Assembly: GCF_030695035.1 (NCBI RefSeq)
Contig: NZ_JAUYTT010000015.1
Coordinates: 62,001 to 126,000, forward strand
Source: Frigidibacter sp.
Lineage (GTDB): Bacteria > Pseudomonadota > Alphaproteobacteria > Rhodobacterales > Rhodobacteraceae
Direction of reading: 5' to 3'
DNA: 64,000 nt
A program made the translations under genes and the position numbers. The stretch's first letter is position 1; each line of letters opens with the position of its first letter. Below the pieces are notes generated by a model. The model saw nothing but the letters and a program-made list of their open reading frames with translations. It did no database searches and was not told the DNA's origin. Positions 53,405 through 62,663 of the stretch are shown here, piece by piece.

Positions 53405-54979
53405 TCAGGCTGCAGCAGGGAGCTGCAGCAGACGCGCTTCATACCTGCGCAGGGTGCGGCGGGCGGCGGCGCCGTAGCCGCCCCCGGTGGCGGGGTCGAG
53501 TTCGGGGAAGAGGGTGCAGATCTCGGCGACGATCTCGGCCTCGAAGCTGCGTTCCATCTGGGGGCCGGGCAGGAAGCTTTCGGTCGGCAACCCTTCGGAG
53601 AAGACCACCTGATGCTGATCGAACAGCAGATGCACATATTCGACGCTGCCGCCCGGCATGGCCCGCACCCGCGCGTCATCGACCAGATCGCGGGCGGCGA
53701 CCAGCACCTCGGCCTCGCCGAACAGCAGCTCGGCCCGGCGGTCGCGGATCAGGATGCGGTGCAGGGGCGAGACCGTCAGGGTGCGATGGTCGCCAAAGGT
53801 GCCGGCGGTGATGCGGATGGGGGCGAAGGCGCCCTCCGCGGCAACCTCGCGCCGGCCGATCCAGCGCAGGGGCTGGGGGCCATTGTCCTTGGTGCAGACC
53901 AGATCGCCGGGCACCAGCGACTCCACCGCCACCTCGCCGCCCGGCGTCAGGATCATCGTGCCGGCGACGAAGCAGGGGATGGTGTCGATGGTGATGATGC
54001 CGATGTCACTTTTGCCCTGCCCATTCGAGATGGTGTAGGTGAAGGCGACTTCCTCGGCATCGTCATCGGCGGTGAAGGTCAGCGTCATGTCGGCGTTGAG
54101 CTTGACGAGGTCGCCCGAGGGCAGGGTGACGGTCTGGCCCGGCACCACCGCGACACCGTTGATATGGGTCACGGTCAGCACGCCGCCGGCGGTGTTGATG
54201 TCGTTGCCAAGCACGTCGAGCGTGGTGGAGTGATCGGCATAGACCGAGGCGCTGTCATCATCGGCGATCAGCGTGGTTTGCAGGCTGTCGGCAGCGATCA
54301 GCACCGCGGAGTCATATTGCGAATCCGCCACATCGGCGATGCCGATGCGGATGGAGTTTACCTGCCCCGGGATCACCGTGAAGGTCAGCGACATGGTGAC
54401 GGTGAAGCCGTCCATCTCGGTGTTGTAGGCGTCATTGGTGTTGTTGATGTAGAGGTTGCTGTTCGCCTCGCCGTTGACATTGGTGACGCTGACATCGCCG
54501 TTGCCATAGGTGACCTCGACCGGCGTGCCATTGACCCAGACGCCGACCATGTCGTTGTAGATCGAGTCGATATATTCGGGGTATTCCTCGGACGCGAAGG
54601 TGAAGGTCATCGTCATCGTGTCGCCGGTGGGGATGAAATCCACATCCAGCATTGCCGCGTCATAGGTGTTGGTGCCTGCCAGCGCGTTGAACTGGGCGTC
54701 GTTGTTCACGCCCGAGGTATCGGTCGAGGTGGCGGCGCTGCGGTTCGGATCGCCCGAGGATTGGGTGAAGTCGGTGACGCGGCCTGTCGAAAGGATGACG
54801 CCGGTATCGCCGGGGGTCGCCTCGGGAGACCGGGAGTCGCCTTTGGAATAGGTGCCGGAGGATCGGGAGTCGCCGCTGTAGGACGCGCCGACGACGGTGA
54901 CGCCGTCGCCCATGATCGTGTTCGCCATCTGCGTCGCAGAGGCGCCGGTATCGTAGCTCAGCTCCGAACCTTTTGCCAT
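53405..54979 (-). CDS. Hint protein with choice-of-anchor L domain
   Basis: A 524-residue protein from ATG 54979. The N-terminal portion is a choice-of-anchor L domain (GVILSTGRVTDF, TFASEEYPEYIDSIYNDMVGVWVNG), followed by a cadherin-like or Big-type module (LDVLGNDINTAGGVLTVTHING) and a Hint domain starting PCFVAGTMILTPGG with its catalytic-type Cys. No signal peptide is seen. Such proteins are common in Rhodobacterales and may be exported through type I secretion, then processed. It is the first gene of a two-gene operon with the shorter Hint protein. Confidence 0.88.
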   Translation of the reverse strand: MAKGSELSYDTGASATQMANTIMGDGVTVVGASYSGDSRSSGTYSKGDSRSPEATPGDTGVILSTGRVTDFTQSSGDPNRSAATSTDTSGVNNDAQFNALAGTNTYDAAMLDVDFIPTGDTMTMTFTFASEEYPEYIDSIYNDMVGVWVNGTPVEVTYGNGDVSVTNVNGEANSNLYINNTNDAYNTEMDGFTVTMSLTFTVIPGQVNSIRIGIADVADSQYDSAVLIAADSLQTTLIADDDSASVYADHSTTLDVLGNDINTAGGVLTVTHINGVAVVPGQTVTLPSGDLVKLNADMTLTFTADDDAEEVAFTYTISNGQGKSDIGIITIDTIPCFVAGTMILTPGGEVAVESLVPGDLVCTKDNGPQPLRWIGRREVAAEGAFAPIRITAGTFGDHRTLTVSPLHRILIRDRRAELLFGEAEVLVAARDLVDDARVRAMPGGSVEYVHLLFDQHQVVFSEGLPTESFLPGPQMERSFEAEIVAEICTLFPELDPATGGGYGAAARRTLRRYEARLLQLPAAA

Positions 54980-55272
54980 TTTCCGCCCCCGGTTACCCGA
55001 AGACAGTCGCAATCATACCGGCGGGGGCTGATGCCCCGCTTGCCTTGCCCTAGTTACTGCCCGGTGGGGGTGACGTTGCGCCCCCGGTATGCTCGCCCTG
55101 CCTCGGGTCATTGTTTTGTCCATGTTATGCGAGAGTTGCGATGCGTTGTTAATGTCTTTTGACATGTCGGCGCCGTGACCCGGCGGCGCAGGCAGTTTTG
55201 CAACAGTCGCGCCGTGATTGCGGGGCGGGGATGCAGCCGGTATCGGTGGGGCAAAGCGATAGGAGCCTGCCG

Positions 55273-56451
55273 ATGACCGATGCCCGCCCGACCCTGTCCC
55301 GACCGAACTTTCCCGTCGATCCGGTCGCGCTGACCGCCGAGTTGATCCGCTGCCCTTCGGTCACGCCCGCCGAGGGCGGGGCGCTGCGGCTGCTGGAGGG
55401 CCTGCTGACCGGGGCGGGGTTCGAGTGCACTCGGGTGGACCGGAACGGGGTGCCGAACCTGTTCGCGCGCTGGGGGGCTAAGGCCGCGGCGCGGAGCTTT
55501 GGCTTCAACGGGCATACGGATGTGGTGCCGGTGGGGGATGCCGCGGCGTGGAGCCGCGATCCGTTTGGCGGGGAGATTGTCGGCGCGGAAATCTGGGGGC
55601 GCGGGGCGACGGACATGAAGTCCGGCGTGGCGGCCTTTGCGGCGGCGGCCTGCGATTTCGTGCGGCAGACGCCGCCGGATGGGGCGGTGATCCTGACCAT
55701 CACCGGGGATGAGGAGGGGCCGGGCAAGGACGGGACCGTCGCGTTGCTGGACTGGATGGCCGCCGAGGGCGAGGCGATGAGCGTGTGCCTTGTGGGCGAG
55801 CCGACTTGCCCCGAGACCTTCGGCGACATGATGAAGATCGGCCGGCGCGGGTCGATGACGGCGTTCTTCACGGTGCAGGGGGTGCAGGGGCATTCGGCCT
55901 ATCCGCACCGGGCGAAGAACCCTTTGCACGCGCTGGTGACGCTGCTGGGGCGGCTGACTGCGGAGCCGCTGGATGCGGGGACCGAGCATTTCGACGCCTC
56001 GACCCTGCAGGTGACGACCATCGATTGTGGCAACCCGGCGAATAACGTGATCCCGGCGCGAGGGATGGCGACGGTGAACATCCGCTTCAATGACGCGCAT
56101 AGCTCGGCCAGCCTGACGGCGCGGCTGCGGGCCGAGGGGACGCGGGTGGAGGCGGAGACGGGGGTGACGGTGGAGATGCGGGTGGAGGTGTCGGGCGAGA
56201 GCTTCGTGACGCCGCCCGGCGATTTCGTGCGGCTGGTCGCGGCGGCGGTGGAGGCGGAGACGGGGATTGTGCCGGCACTGTCCACCTCGGGCGGGACATC
56301 GGATGCGCGGTTCGTGAAGGACCATTGCCCGGTGGTGGAGTTCGGGTTGGTCGGCAAGACCATGCATCAGGTGGATGAACGGGTGGAGGTGGCGCAGATC
56401 CATGCGCTGAAGGCGGTCTATGCGCGGATCCTGGGGGAGTATTTCGCGTGA
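55273..56451 (+). CDS. dapE: succinyl-diaminopimelate desuccinylase
   Basis: A 392-residue M20-family dizinc hydrolase from ATG 55273 (an in-frame frame extends upstream but AGGAG lies just before 55273). Metal ligands are visible in [28 protein letters not shown] and the C-terminal MHQVDE. It removes succinate from SDAP to give LL-diaminopimelate in lysine and cell-wall synthesis. Its stop codon overlaps the GTG of the next gene, forming a three-gene translationally coupled operon. Confidence 0.97.
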   Translation: MTDARPTLSRPNFPVDPVALTAELIRCPSVTPAEGGALRLLEGLLTGAGFECTRVDRNGVPNLFARWGAKAAARSFGFNGHTDVVPVGDAAAWSRDPFGGEIVGAEIWGRGATDMKSGVAAFAAAACDFVRQTPPDGAVILTITGDEEGPGKDGTVALLDWMAAEGEAMSVCLVGEPTCPETFGDMMKIGRRGSMTAFFTVQGVQGHSAYPHRAKNPLHALVTLLGRLTAEPLDAGTEHFDASTLQVTTIDCGNPANNVIPARGMATVNIRFNDAHSSASLTARLRAEGTRVEAETGVTVEMRVEVSGESFVTPPGDFVRLVAAAVEAETGIVPALSTSGGTSDARFVKDHCPVVEFGLVGKTMHQVDERVEVAQIHALKAVYARILGEYFA

Positions 56452-56873
56452 GCGTGGAGGTGCGGGTGACGGAGGATCTGGCCGCCTGCCTTGCACTGCG
56501 CCGGACGGTGTTCATCGAGGAGCAGGGCGTGCCCGAGGCCGATGAGGTGGACGATCTGGACGGGCAGGCGGTGCATCTGCTGGCGCTGGTGGACGGGGTG
56601 CCGATGGGCTCGGCGCGGTTGCTGCGCAGCGGGGAGACCGGCAAGATCGGGCGGGTCTGCGTGCTGGCGGCCGCGCGGGGCACCGGGCTGGGCGTGGCGC
56701 TGATGGAGAAGGCGCTGGCGGTGCTGGCCGAGGACCGGGCGCTGCAGCGGGCGAAGCTGGGGGCGCAGACCCATGCGATGGGGTTCTATGAGCGGCTGGG
56801 GTTCGTGGCGGAGGGGGCGGAGTATCTGGACGCGGGCATCCCGCACCGGGATATGGTGCGCAGCTTGCGATGA
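56448..56873 (+). CDS. GNAT family N-acetyltransferase (ElaA-like)
   Basis: A 141-residue acetyltransferase starting at GTG 56448. It contains [21 protein letters not shown] near the N-terminus, the acetyl-CoA loop [21 protein letters not shown] and [10 protein letters not shown], as in ElaA/YjdJ-type GNATs. The acyl acceptor is unknown. Both ends overlap neighbours: dapE (GTGA) upstream and the DUF2064 gene (ATGA) downstream, so all three are co-translated. Confidence 0.88.
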   Translation: MSVEVRVTEDLAACLALRRTVFIEEQGVPEADEVDDLDGQAVHLLALVDGVPMGSARLLRSGETGKIGRVCVLAAARGTGLGVALMEKALAVLAEDRALQRAKLGAQTHAMGFYERLGFVAEGAEYLDAGIPHRDMVRSLR

Positions 56874-57463
56874 GGCCGCTGCTGCCCGTTCTCATCGTGA
56901 TGGTGAAAGAGCCGCGGCCGGGGCGGGTGAAGACCCGGCTGGGGCGGCAGATCGGGATGGTGCCGGCGGCCTGGTGGTTCCGGCATCAGTGCCGGGCGCT
57001 GCTGCGGCAGGCGGTGGACCCGCGCTGGCAGGTGGCGCTGGCGGTGTCGCCCGATGCCGAGGGGAGGGCGAGCCGGGTCTGGCCGGCGCATATCCCCCGG
57101 CTGCCGCAGGGGCGGGGCGATCTGGGCGCGCGGATGGGGCGGCTGTTGCAGGGCGCGGGGCCGGGGGCGCCAGTGATGATCGTGGGCGCCGATATTCCGG
57201 GGCTGCGGCGGCGGCATATTGCCGACGCGTTCCGCAAGCTGGCGGCGGCGGATGCGGTGATTGGCCCTGCGCCGGATGGGGGCTATTGGCTGATCGGGCT
57301 GCGGCATGTGCCGCCCCCGGGGCTGTTTGCCGGGGTGCGCTGGTCCAGCGCCGATGCGCGGGCGGATACGCTGGCCACGATGCGGGGCCTGCGGGTGGCG
57401 ATGGCGGAGACGCTGGCCGATGTGGATGAGGCGGCGGACCTGCCGCGAAAGCTTCTGGCGTGA
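56870..57463 (+). CDS. TIGR04282/DUF2064 family glycosyltransferase-like protein
   Basis: A 197-residue protein with a nucleotidyltransferase-like fold: VMVKEPRPGRVKTRLGR at the start, a GDLGARMGR segment, VMIVGADIPGL and GPAPDGGYWLIGL. This is the DUF2064 family often called TIGR04282 arsenosugar-biosynthesis glycosyltransferase, although that role depends on neighbours not seen here. It is last in the dapE operon with a four-base overlap. Function uncertain. Confidence 0.87.
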   Translation: MRPLLPVLIVMVKEPRPGRVKTRLGRQIGMVPAAWWFRHQCRALLRQAVDPRWQVALAVSPDAEGRASRVWPAHIPRLPQGRGDLGARMGRLLQGAGPGAPVMIVGADIPGLRRRHIADAFRKLAAADAVIGPAPDGGYWLIGLRHVPPPGLFAGVRWSSADARADTLATMRGLRVAMAETLADVDEAADLPRKLLA

Positions 57464-57494
57464 CGACGCCTGCGGGCCATGCTAGCGATGGGGC

Positions 57495-59756
57495 ATGGCA
57501 CAGATACCCTCCAAGCAAGAGATCCTGAACTGGATCGCCGACCATCCCGGCGCCGCCGCCAAGCGCGACATCGCCAAGGCCTTCGACATCAAGGGTGCCG
57601 AGCGGATCGAGCTGAAGCGCATCCTCAAGGAGATGGAGGCCGAGGGCTCGCTGGAACGCCGCCGCAGCACCTACCGCGATGCGGACAAGCTGCCGCCGGT
57701 GACGATCCTGACCATCCTGCCGCCCGATGCGGATGGTGACCAATTCGCCAAACCGATGGAGTGGGAGGGCAAGGGCGCCCCGCCCCGCGTGCTGTTCGTG
57801 CCGCGCAAGGGCGATGCGCCGGTGGCTGCGGGCGACCGCATTCTGGCCAAGCTGATCGAGGTGGGGGCCGAGGATCACGACTATCAGGCGCGGCTGATCC
57901 GGCCGATCGGCGTGGTGGCGCACAAGGTGCTGGGCATCTTCCGCAAGGGCGCCGAGGGCGGGCGGATCGTGCCGATCGACAAGGGATCCGACAAGGAATG
58001 GCGGGTGGCGCGGGATGCGACGCTTGACGCGCAGGATGGCGAGCTGGTGGAGGCTGAACAGGCCGGGCCGCGCGCGAGGCTGGGTCTGCCCCAGGCGCGG
58101 GTGATCGAGCGGCTGGGCGACCCTTCGGCGCCGAAGGCGGTGTCGCTGATCGCGATTCACCAGCATGGCATTCCGGATGATTTCCCCGATGAGGTGATCC
58201 GCCTGTCGGATGCGATGGAGCCTGCGGGGCTGGGCGACCGCGAGGATCTGCGCGACATGCCGCTGGTGACCATCGACCCGGTGGATGCGCGCGACCATGA
58301 CGATGCCTGCTATGCCGAGGCGGACGGTGACCCGAAGAACCCGGGCGGGCATATCATCTGGGTCGCCATCGCCGATGTGGCGCATTTCGTGACGCCGCAA
58401 AGCGCGATTGACCGCGAGGCGCGGCTGCGCGGCAATTCCAGCTATTTCCCCGACCGGGTGGTGCCGATGCTGCCCGACCATCTGTCGGGCGACCTCTGCT
58501 CGCTGCACGAAGGGCTGAACCGGCCCTGCATCGCGGTGCGGATGAAGGTGGATGCCGAGGGCCGCAAGATCAGCCATCGCTTCGTGCGCGGGCTGATGAA
58601 ATCGGTCGCCAGCCTTGTCTATGACGAGGTGCAGGAGGCGCAGGACGGCAATCCGAATGACCGCTGTGCGGAGCTGCTGGACGATGTGATCCGCCCGCTT
58701 TACGCCGCCTATGGCGCGCTGAAGGCGGCGCGGGCGAAGCGGCAGCCGCTGGACCTCGACCTGCCGGAGCGCAAGATCATCCTGACCGACGATGGCAAGG
58801 TTGCCTCGGTCAATTACCGCGAGCGGTATGACGCGCACCGGCTGATCGAAGAGTTCATGATCCTCGCCAATGTGGCGGCGGCGGAAGAGCTGGAGCGGCT
58901 GCGCCGGCCCCTGCTGTACCGGGTGCATGAGGAGCCGAGCCCGCAGAAGCTCGACGCGCTGCGCGAGGTGGCGCAGGCCTCGGGCTTCACGCTGGCCAAG
59001 GGGCAGGTGTTGCAGACGGCGCATCTGAACCAGTTGCTGGCGCAGGCGCAGAACACCGATTTCGACGAGCTGATCAACATCACCACGCTGCGCTCGATGA
59101 CGCAGGCCTATTACCATCCGGGGAATTTCGGGCATTTCGGGCTGGCGCTGCGCAGCTATGCGCACTTCACCTCGCCCATCCGCCGCTATTCGGACCTGAT
59201 CGTCCACCGGGCGCTGATCTCGGCGCATGGCTGGGGCAAGGACGGGCTGTCGGCGCAGGATGTGGAGATGCTGGAGGAGACGGCCAAGCATATTTCCGAC
59301 ACCGAGCGGCGCAGCATGGCGGCGGAGCGGGACACGACCGACCGTTATCTGGCGGCGTTCCTGGCGGACCGGGTGGGGGCGGAGTTCACCGGGCGGGTGT
59401 CGGGCGTCACGCGCTTTGGGCTGTTCATCCGGCTGGATGAGACGGGGGCTGACGGGCTGATCCCGATCCGCACGCTGGGGCGTGAGTTCTACCATTTCGA
59501 TGCCGATGCGCAGACGCTGATGGGGTCGGAAAGTGGCACGCTGATCGGGCTTGGCCAGCGGGTGACTGTGCGCCTGTCCGAGGCGGTGCCGGTGACCGGC
59601 GGGCTGATGCTGGAACTGCTGGAGCTGGAAGGGCGGGGGATGCCGGGGGGTGGCGGCGCCACCAAGAAGGGCGGGCGCGGGCGCCCGCGCAAGCCGGGGG
59701 CAGGGAAGGCGCGCGATACGGCAATAAAGCGCAAGGTTCTGCGCAAGCGGCGCTAG
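57495..59756 (+). CDS. rnr: ribonuclease R
   Basis: A 753-residue 3'-5' exoribonuclease of the RNB family. An N-terminal winged-helix/cold-shock region (IPSKQEILNWIADHPGAAAKRD) is followed by the RNB catalytic domain with TIDPVDARDHDDACYAE, an S1 domain (FTGRVSGVTRFGLFIRLDE) and a basic tail (KKGGRGRPRKPG). RNase R degrades structured RNA and helps tmRNA-linked quality control. It begins 31 bases after the dapE operon and is likely a separate unit. Confidence 0.97.
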   Translation: MAQIPSKQEILNWIADHPGAAAKRDIAKAFDIKGAERIELKRILKEMEAEGSLERRRSTYRDADKLPPVTILTILPPDADGDQFAKPMEWEGKGAPPRVLFVPRKGDAPVAAGDRILAKLIEVGAEDHDYQARLIRPIGVVAHKVLGIFRKGAEGGRIVPIDKGSDKEWRVARDATLDAQDGELVEAEQAGPRARLGLPQARVIERLGDPSAPKAVSLIAIHQHGIPDDFPDEVIRLSDAMEPAGLGDREDLRDMPLVTIDPVDARDHDDACYAEADGDPKNPGGHIIWVAIADVAHFVTPQSAIDREARLRGNSSYFPDRVVPMLPDHLSGDLCSLHEGLNRPCIAVRMKVDAEGRKISHRFVRGLMKSVASLVYDEVQEAQDGNPNDRCAELLDDVIRPLYAAYGALKAARAKRQPLDLDLPERKIILTDDGKVASVNYRERYDAHRLIEEFMILANVAAAEELERLRRPLLYRVHEEPSPQKLDALREVAQASGFTLAKGQVLQTAHLNQLLAQAQNTDFDELINITTLRSMTQAYYHPGNFGHFGLALRSYAHFTSPIRRYSDLIVHRALISAHGWGKDGLSAQDVEMLEETAKHISDTERRSMAAERDTTDRYLAAFLADRVGAEFTGRVSGVTRFGLFIRLDETGADGLIPIRTLGREFYHFDADAQTLMGSESGTLIGLGQRVTVRLSEAVPVTGGLMLELLELEGRGMPGGGGATKKGGRGRPRKPGAGKARDTAIKRKVLRKRR

Positions 59757-59771
59757 CAGCCTTTCCGTAGG

Positions 59772-59816
59772 GCTCTGTTCGGGGTAGGCTTCACCCAAAC
59801 AAAAAACGAACAGAGC
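59772..59816. promoter_or_regulatory. 10-bp inverted repeat upstream of the lytic transglycosylase
   Basis: GCTCTGTTCG (59772-59781) and CGAACAGAGC (59807-59816) are perfect reverse complements, with GGGT/ACCC nested inside a 25-base A-rich loop. It ends 13 bases before ATG 59830. It may be an operator, an mRNA leader hairpin, or an rnr terminator. Confidence 0.5.
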
Positions 59817-59829
59817 AGGACCCTTGGAT

Positions 59830-61077
59830 ATGCGCACATCACTTATCGCGCTGGGACTCGTCTCATCGCTGTTGCCCGGGTGCAGCGGCGCAGAGCGGTT
59901 TGCGGCCCCGGCATCCTTTGGAGGCAGCGCCCCGGTGACACGCAACTACACCGAAGCCGGGTTCGCCCAGTGGACGCAGGAGTTCCGGTCCCGCGCGCTG
60001 GCGCAGGGGGTCAGCCCCGCGACCTTCGACCGGGCGTTCGGGGCGGTGCGCTATGATGCCAGCATCATCGCCAAGGACCGCAACCAATCCGAGTTCACCA
60101 AGTCGATCTGGGACTATCTCGACGGCGCCGTGGCCGACAGCCGCATCGCCAATGGCCGTGCCGGGCTGGCGCGGCACGCGGCGGTGCTGGACCGGATCGA
60201 GGCGCGGTATGGCGTGGACAAGGAGATCGTGGTGGCGGTCTGGGGGCTGGAATCCTCGTTCGGCGGCTATCGCGGCAGCACCCCGATCATCCCGGCGCTG
60301 GCGACACTGGCCTTTGACGGGCGGCGCGGGCCGTTCTTCGAGGCAGAGCTGATCGCGGCGCTGAAGATCGTGCAGGCGGGAGATGTTGCGCCTGAGGGTA
60401 TGGTCGGCAGCTGGGCGGGGGCGATGGGGCATACCCAGTTCATGCCGACCAGCTATCTGGATTACGCGGTGGATTTCACCGGCGACGGGCGGCGCGACAT
60501 CTGGTCGGACGATCCGACCGATGCGCTGGCCTCTACCGCCGCCTATCTTCAGCGGATGGGCTGGCAACGCGGCCAACCCTGGGGGCTGGAGGTTCGGCTG
60601 CCGCCGAGCTTCAACCTTGGCCTGATCGGCAAGGGCACGACGCGCAGCACCGGCGACTGGGCGGCGATGGGCGTGGCCCCGGCTGCGGGCGGATCGCTGC
60701 CGGGGATGGGTGCCTCGTCGATCCTGCTTCCCGCCGGGGTTCGGGGGCCGGCCTTCCTGATCGGGCCGAATTTCGCCGCGATCAGCCGCTACAACGCGTC
60801 GGACAGCTATGTGATCGGCGTCGGCCATCTGGCCGACCGGCTGGCGGGCAAAGGCCCGTTCCAGCAGGGCTGGCCGCGGAGCGACAGGGCGCTGTCGACC
60901 GATGAGCGGCGCGAGTTGCAGCAACTGCTCACGCGTCGCGGTTTTGATACCGGCGGCACCGACGGAAAGATCGGAACCAATACGTTAAGTGCCTTGCGCG
61001 CGTGGCAAGCCTCGGTCGGGATGGCCCCGGATGGCTATGCGAACGTAGAGGTTCTTCAGCGGTTGCGGGCAGGGTGA
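59830..61077 (+). CDS. lytic murein transglycosylase, lipoprotein, with peptidoglycan-binding domain
   Basis: A 415-residue MltB-like enzyme. A short signal peptide ends in a lipobox-like SLLPGC (Cys15), the catalytic glutamate is Glu141 in WGLESSFG, and segments GAMGHTQFMPTSY and ISRYNASDSY are typical; the last 60 residues form a PG_binding_1 domain (LLTRRGFDTGGTDGKIGTNT). It cleaves glycan strands to 1,6-anhydro-muropeptides at the outer membrane. TTG 59824 could add two residues; ATG 59830 is preferred. Confidence 0.93.
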   Translation: MRTSLIALGLVSSLLPGCSGAERFAAPASFGGSAPVTRNYTEAGFAQWTQEFRSRALAQGVSPATFDRAFGAVRYDASIIAKDRNQSEFTKSIWDYLDGAVADSRIANGRAGLARHAAVLDRIEARYGVDKEIVVAVWGLESSFGGYRGSTPIIPALATLAFDGRRGPFFEAELIAALKIVQAGDVAPEGMVGSWAGAMGHTQFMPTSYLDYAVDFTGDGRRDIWSDDPTDALASTAAYLQRMGWQRGQPWGLEVRLPPSFNLGLIGKGTTRSTGDWAAMGVAPAAGGSLPGMGASSILLPAGVRGPAFLIGPNFAAISRYNASDSYVIGVGHLADRLAGKGPFQQGWPRSDRALSTDERRELQQLLTRRGFDTGGTDGKIGTNTLSALRAWQASVGMAPDGYANVEVLQRLRAG

Positions 61078-61096
61078 CAGGAACAGGGTAACGGTG

Positions 61097-62569
61097 ATGG
61101 GACGAGTGGACAGGATGGCAGCTTGGACCGAAGTGGTCGGGCATGAAGAGGGTAGTGTGTTCGAGCTGGCACCGATCTCGATGTGGATCGAGGATTTCAG
61201 CGGCATCAAGGCGCTGTTCGATGGCTGGCGCGCTGAAGGCGTGGAAGATCTGCGCGCCTTTCTGCAGGCGGACCTGAGCCGCGTTGCCGCCAGTTCAAGC
61301 AGCATCAAGGTGCTGCGGGTCAATGCCAAGACGCTGGAGCTGTTCGAGGCGACCGACATGGCGCATCTGGTCGGAAACCTCGACAAGGTGTTCCGCGACG
61401 AGATGCTGCTGACCCATATCACCGAGCTGGAACAGCTGTGGAACGGGGGCACCAGCTTTGCCAGTTCGGCGGTGAATTACACGCTGGGCGGGCGGCGGCT
61501 GGACATCCAGCTGCGCGGCGCGGTGCTGCCGGGGCATGAGGAGGCGCTGGACCGGGTGCTGCTGACGGTCGAGGACGTGACGGGCCGCGAAGAGGCGCGG
61601 CGGCGCGAGCTGGCCAGCCGCCAGCACGCCGAGGGGATCTTCGAGCATTCGCCGGTGTCGCTGTGGGTCGAGGATTTCAGCAAGATCCGCCAGCTGCTGG
61701 AAGACCTGCGCCATCGCGGCATTCAGGACATGCGGGTGTTTACCGATGTTCATCCGGAATTCGTGCGGCAATGTATGACGGAGATCCGGGTGATCGACGT
61801 GAACCACGCCACGCTGGAGATGTTCGGTGCGACGGATAAGGATCATCTGCTGAGCCGTCTGCACACGGTGTTTCGCGGCGATATGGAGCCGCATTTCCGC
61901 GAGCAGCTGATCGACCTGTGGCAGGGCAAGCTGTTCCAGAGCCGCGAGGTGGTGAACTACGCGCTCGACGGGACCGAGCGGGTGGTGATCATGCAATTCT
62001 CGGTGCTGCCGGGGCATGAGGAGGATTGGTCGCGGGTGCTGGTGGCGCTGACCGACATTACCGCGCGCAAGAAGGCCGAGGCCTATCTGGTCTATCTGGG
62101 CAAGCATGACGTGCTGACCGGGCTGCACAACCGCGCCTATTACATCGACATGCTCAACCGGCTGGAGCGGCAGGCGGTGCGGCCGATGTCGGTGGTGCTG
62201 ATCGACATCAACGGGCTGAAAGAAGCCAATGACCGGTTGGGCCATGATGTCGGCGACAGCCTGCTGCGCCGGCTGGGCGAGGTGCTGAAAGAGGCGGCGG
62301 GCGAGGCCTGCCATGCGGCGCGGATCGGTGGCGACGAGTTCGCCGTGCTGATGCCGCGGGCCGATGAGCAGGAAGCGGCGACGATGGTCGAGACGATCAA
62401 TCGGCTGCTGGAGGTGAATAACCGGTTCTACAGCACGTTCCAGCTGTCGTTGTCGATCGGCTGCGCCTCGGCTACCGAGGGCGAGACGCTGGAGGCGCTG
62501 GTGCGCCGGGCTGATCAGGCGATGTATGACCAGAAGCGGATGTTCTACGCCGACCGGCGCCGGAACTGA
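61097..62569 (+). CDS. diguanylate cyclase with two PAS domains
   Basis: A 490-residue c-di-GMP synthase from ATG 61097 (GTG 61094 and ATG 61115 are alternatives). Two homologous PAS-like modules (FELAPISMWIEDFS and FEHSPVSLWVEDFS) lie in tandem, each with a VLPGHEE segment, and a GGDEF domain has the intact GGDEF motif at residues 411-415. No RxxD inhibitory site is seen five residues before it, so product inhibition may be absent. It has no transmembrane segments and no EAL domain. Confidence 0.92.
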   Translation: MGRVDRMAAWTEVVGHEEGSVFELAPISMWIEDFSGIKALFDGWRAEGVEDLRAFLQADLSRVAASSSSIKVLRVNAKTLELFEATDMAHLVGNLDKVFRDEMLLTHITELEQLWNGGTSFASSAVNYTLGGRRLDIQLRGAVLPGHEEALDRVLLTVEDVTGREEARRRELASRQHAEGIFEHSPVSLWVEDFSKIRQLLEDLRHRGIQDMRVFTDVHPEFVRQCMTEIRVIDVNHATLEMFGATDKDHLLSRLHTVFRGDMEPHFREQLIDLWQGKLFQSREVVNYALDGTERVVIMQFSVLPGHEEDWSRVLVALTDITARKKAEAYLVYLGKHDVLTGLHNRAYYIDMLNRLERQAVRPMSVVLIDINGLKEANDRLGHDVGDSLLRRLGEVLKEAAGEACHAARIGGDEFAVLMPRADEQEAATMVETINRLLEVNNRFYSTFQLSLSIGCASATEGETLEALVRRADQAMYDQKRMFYADRRRN

Positions 62570-62663
62570 GCGGGCAGCGCGGCGATTGGCCCGCGCTGCA
62601 AAGGCTTGGCGATTGCCGGGCCGGGCGGCATAGTCGCGGCAGTGAATTTTGCCGGAGGCAACA

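Noticed and set aside
56892-59945. A 1017-codon open frame on the minus strand opposite dapE-operon genes and rnr
   Set aside because: It is antisense to clear protein families, arginine/histidine/proline-rich with no domain, and is explained by GC-rich third positions in rnr.
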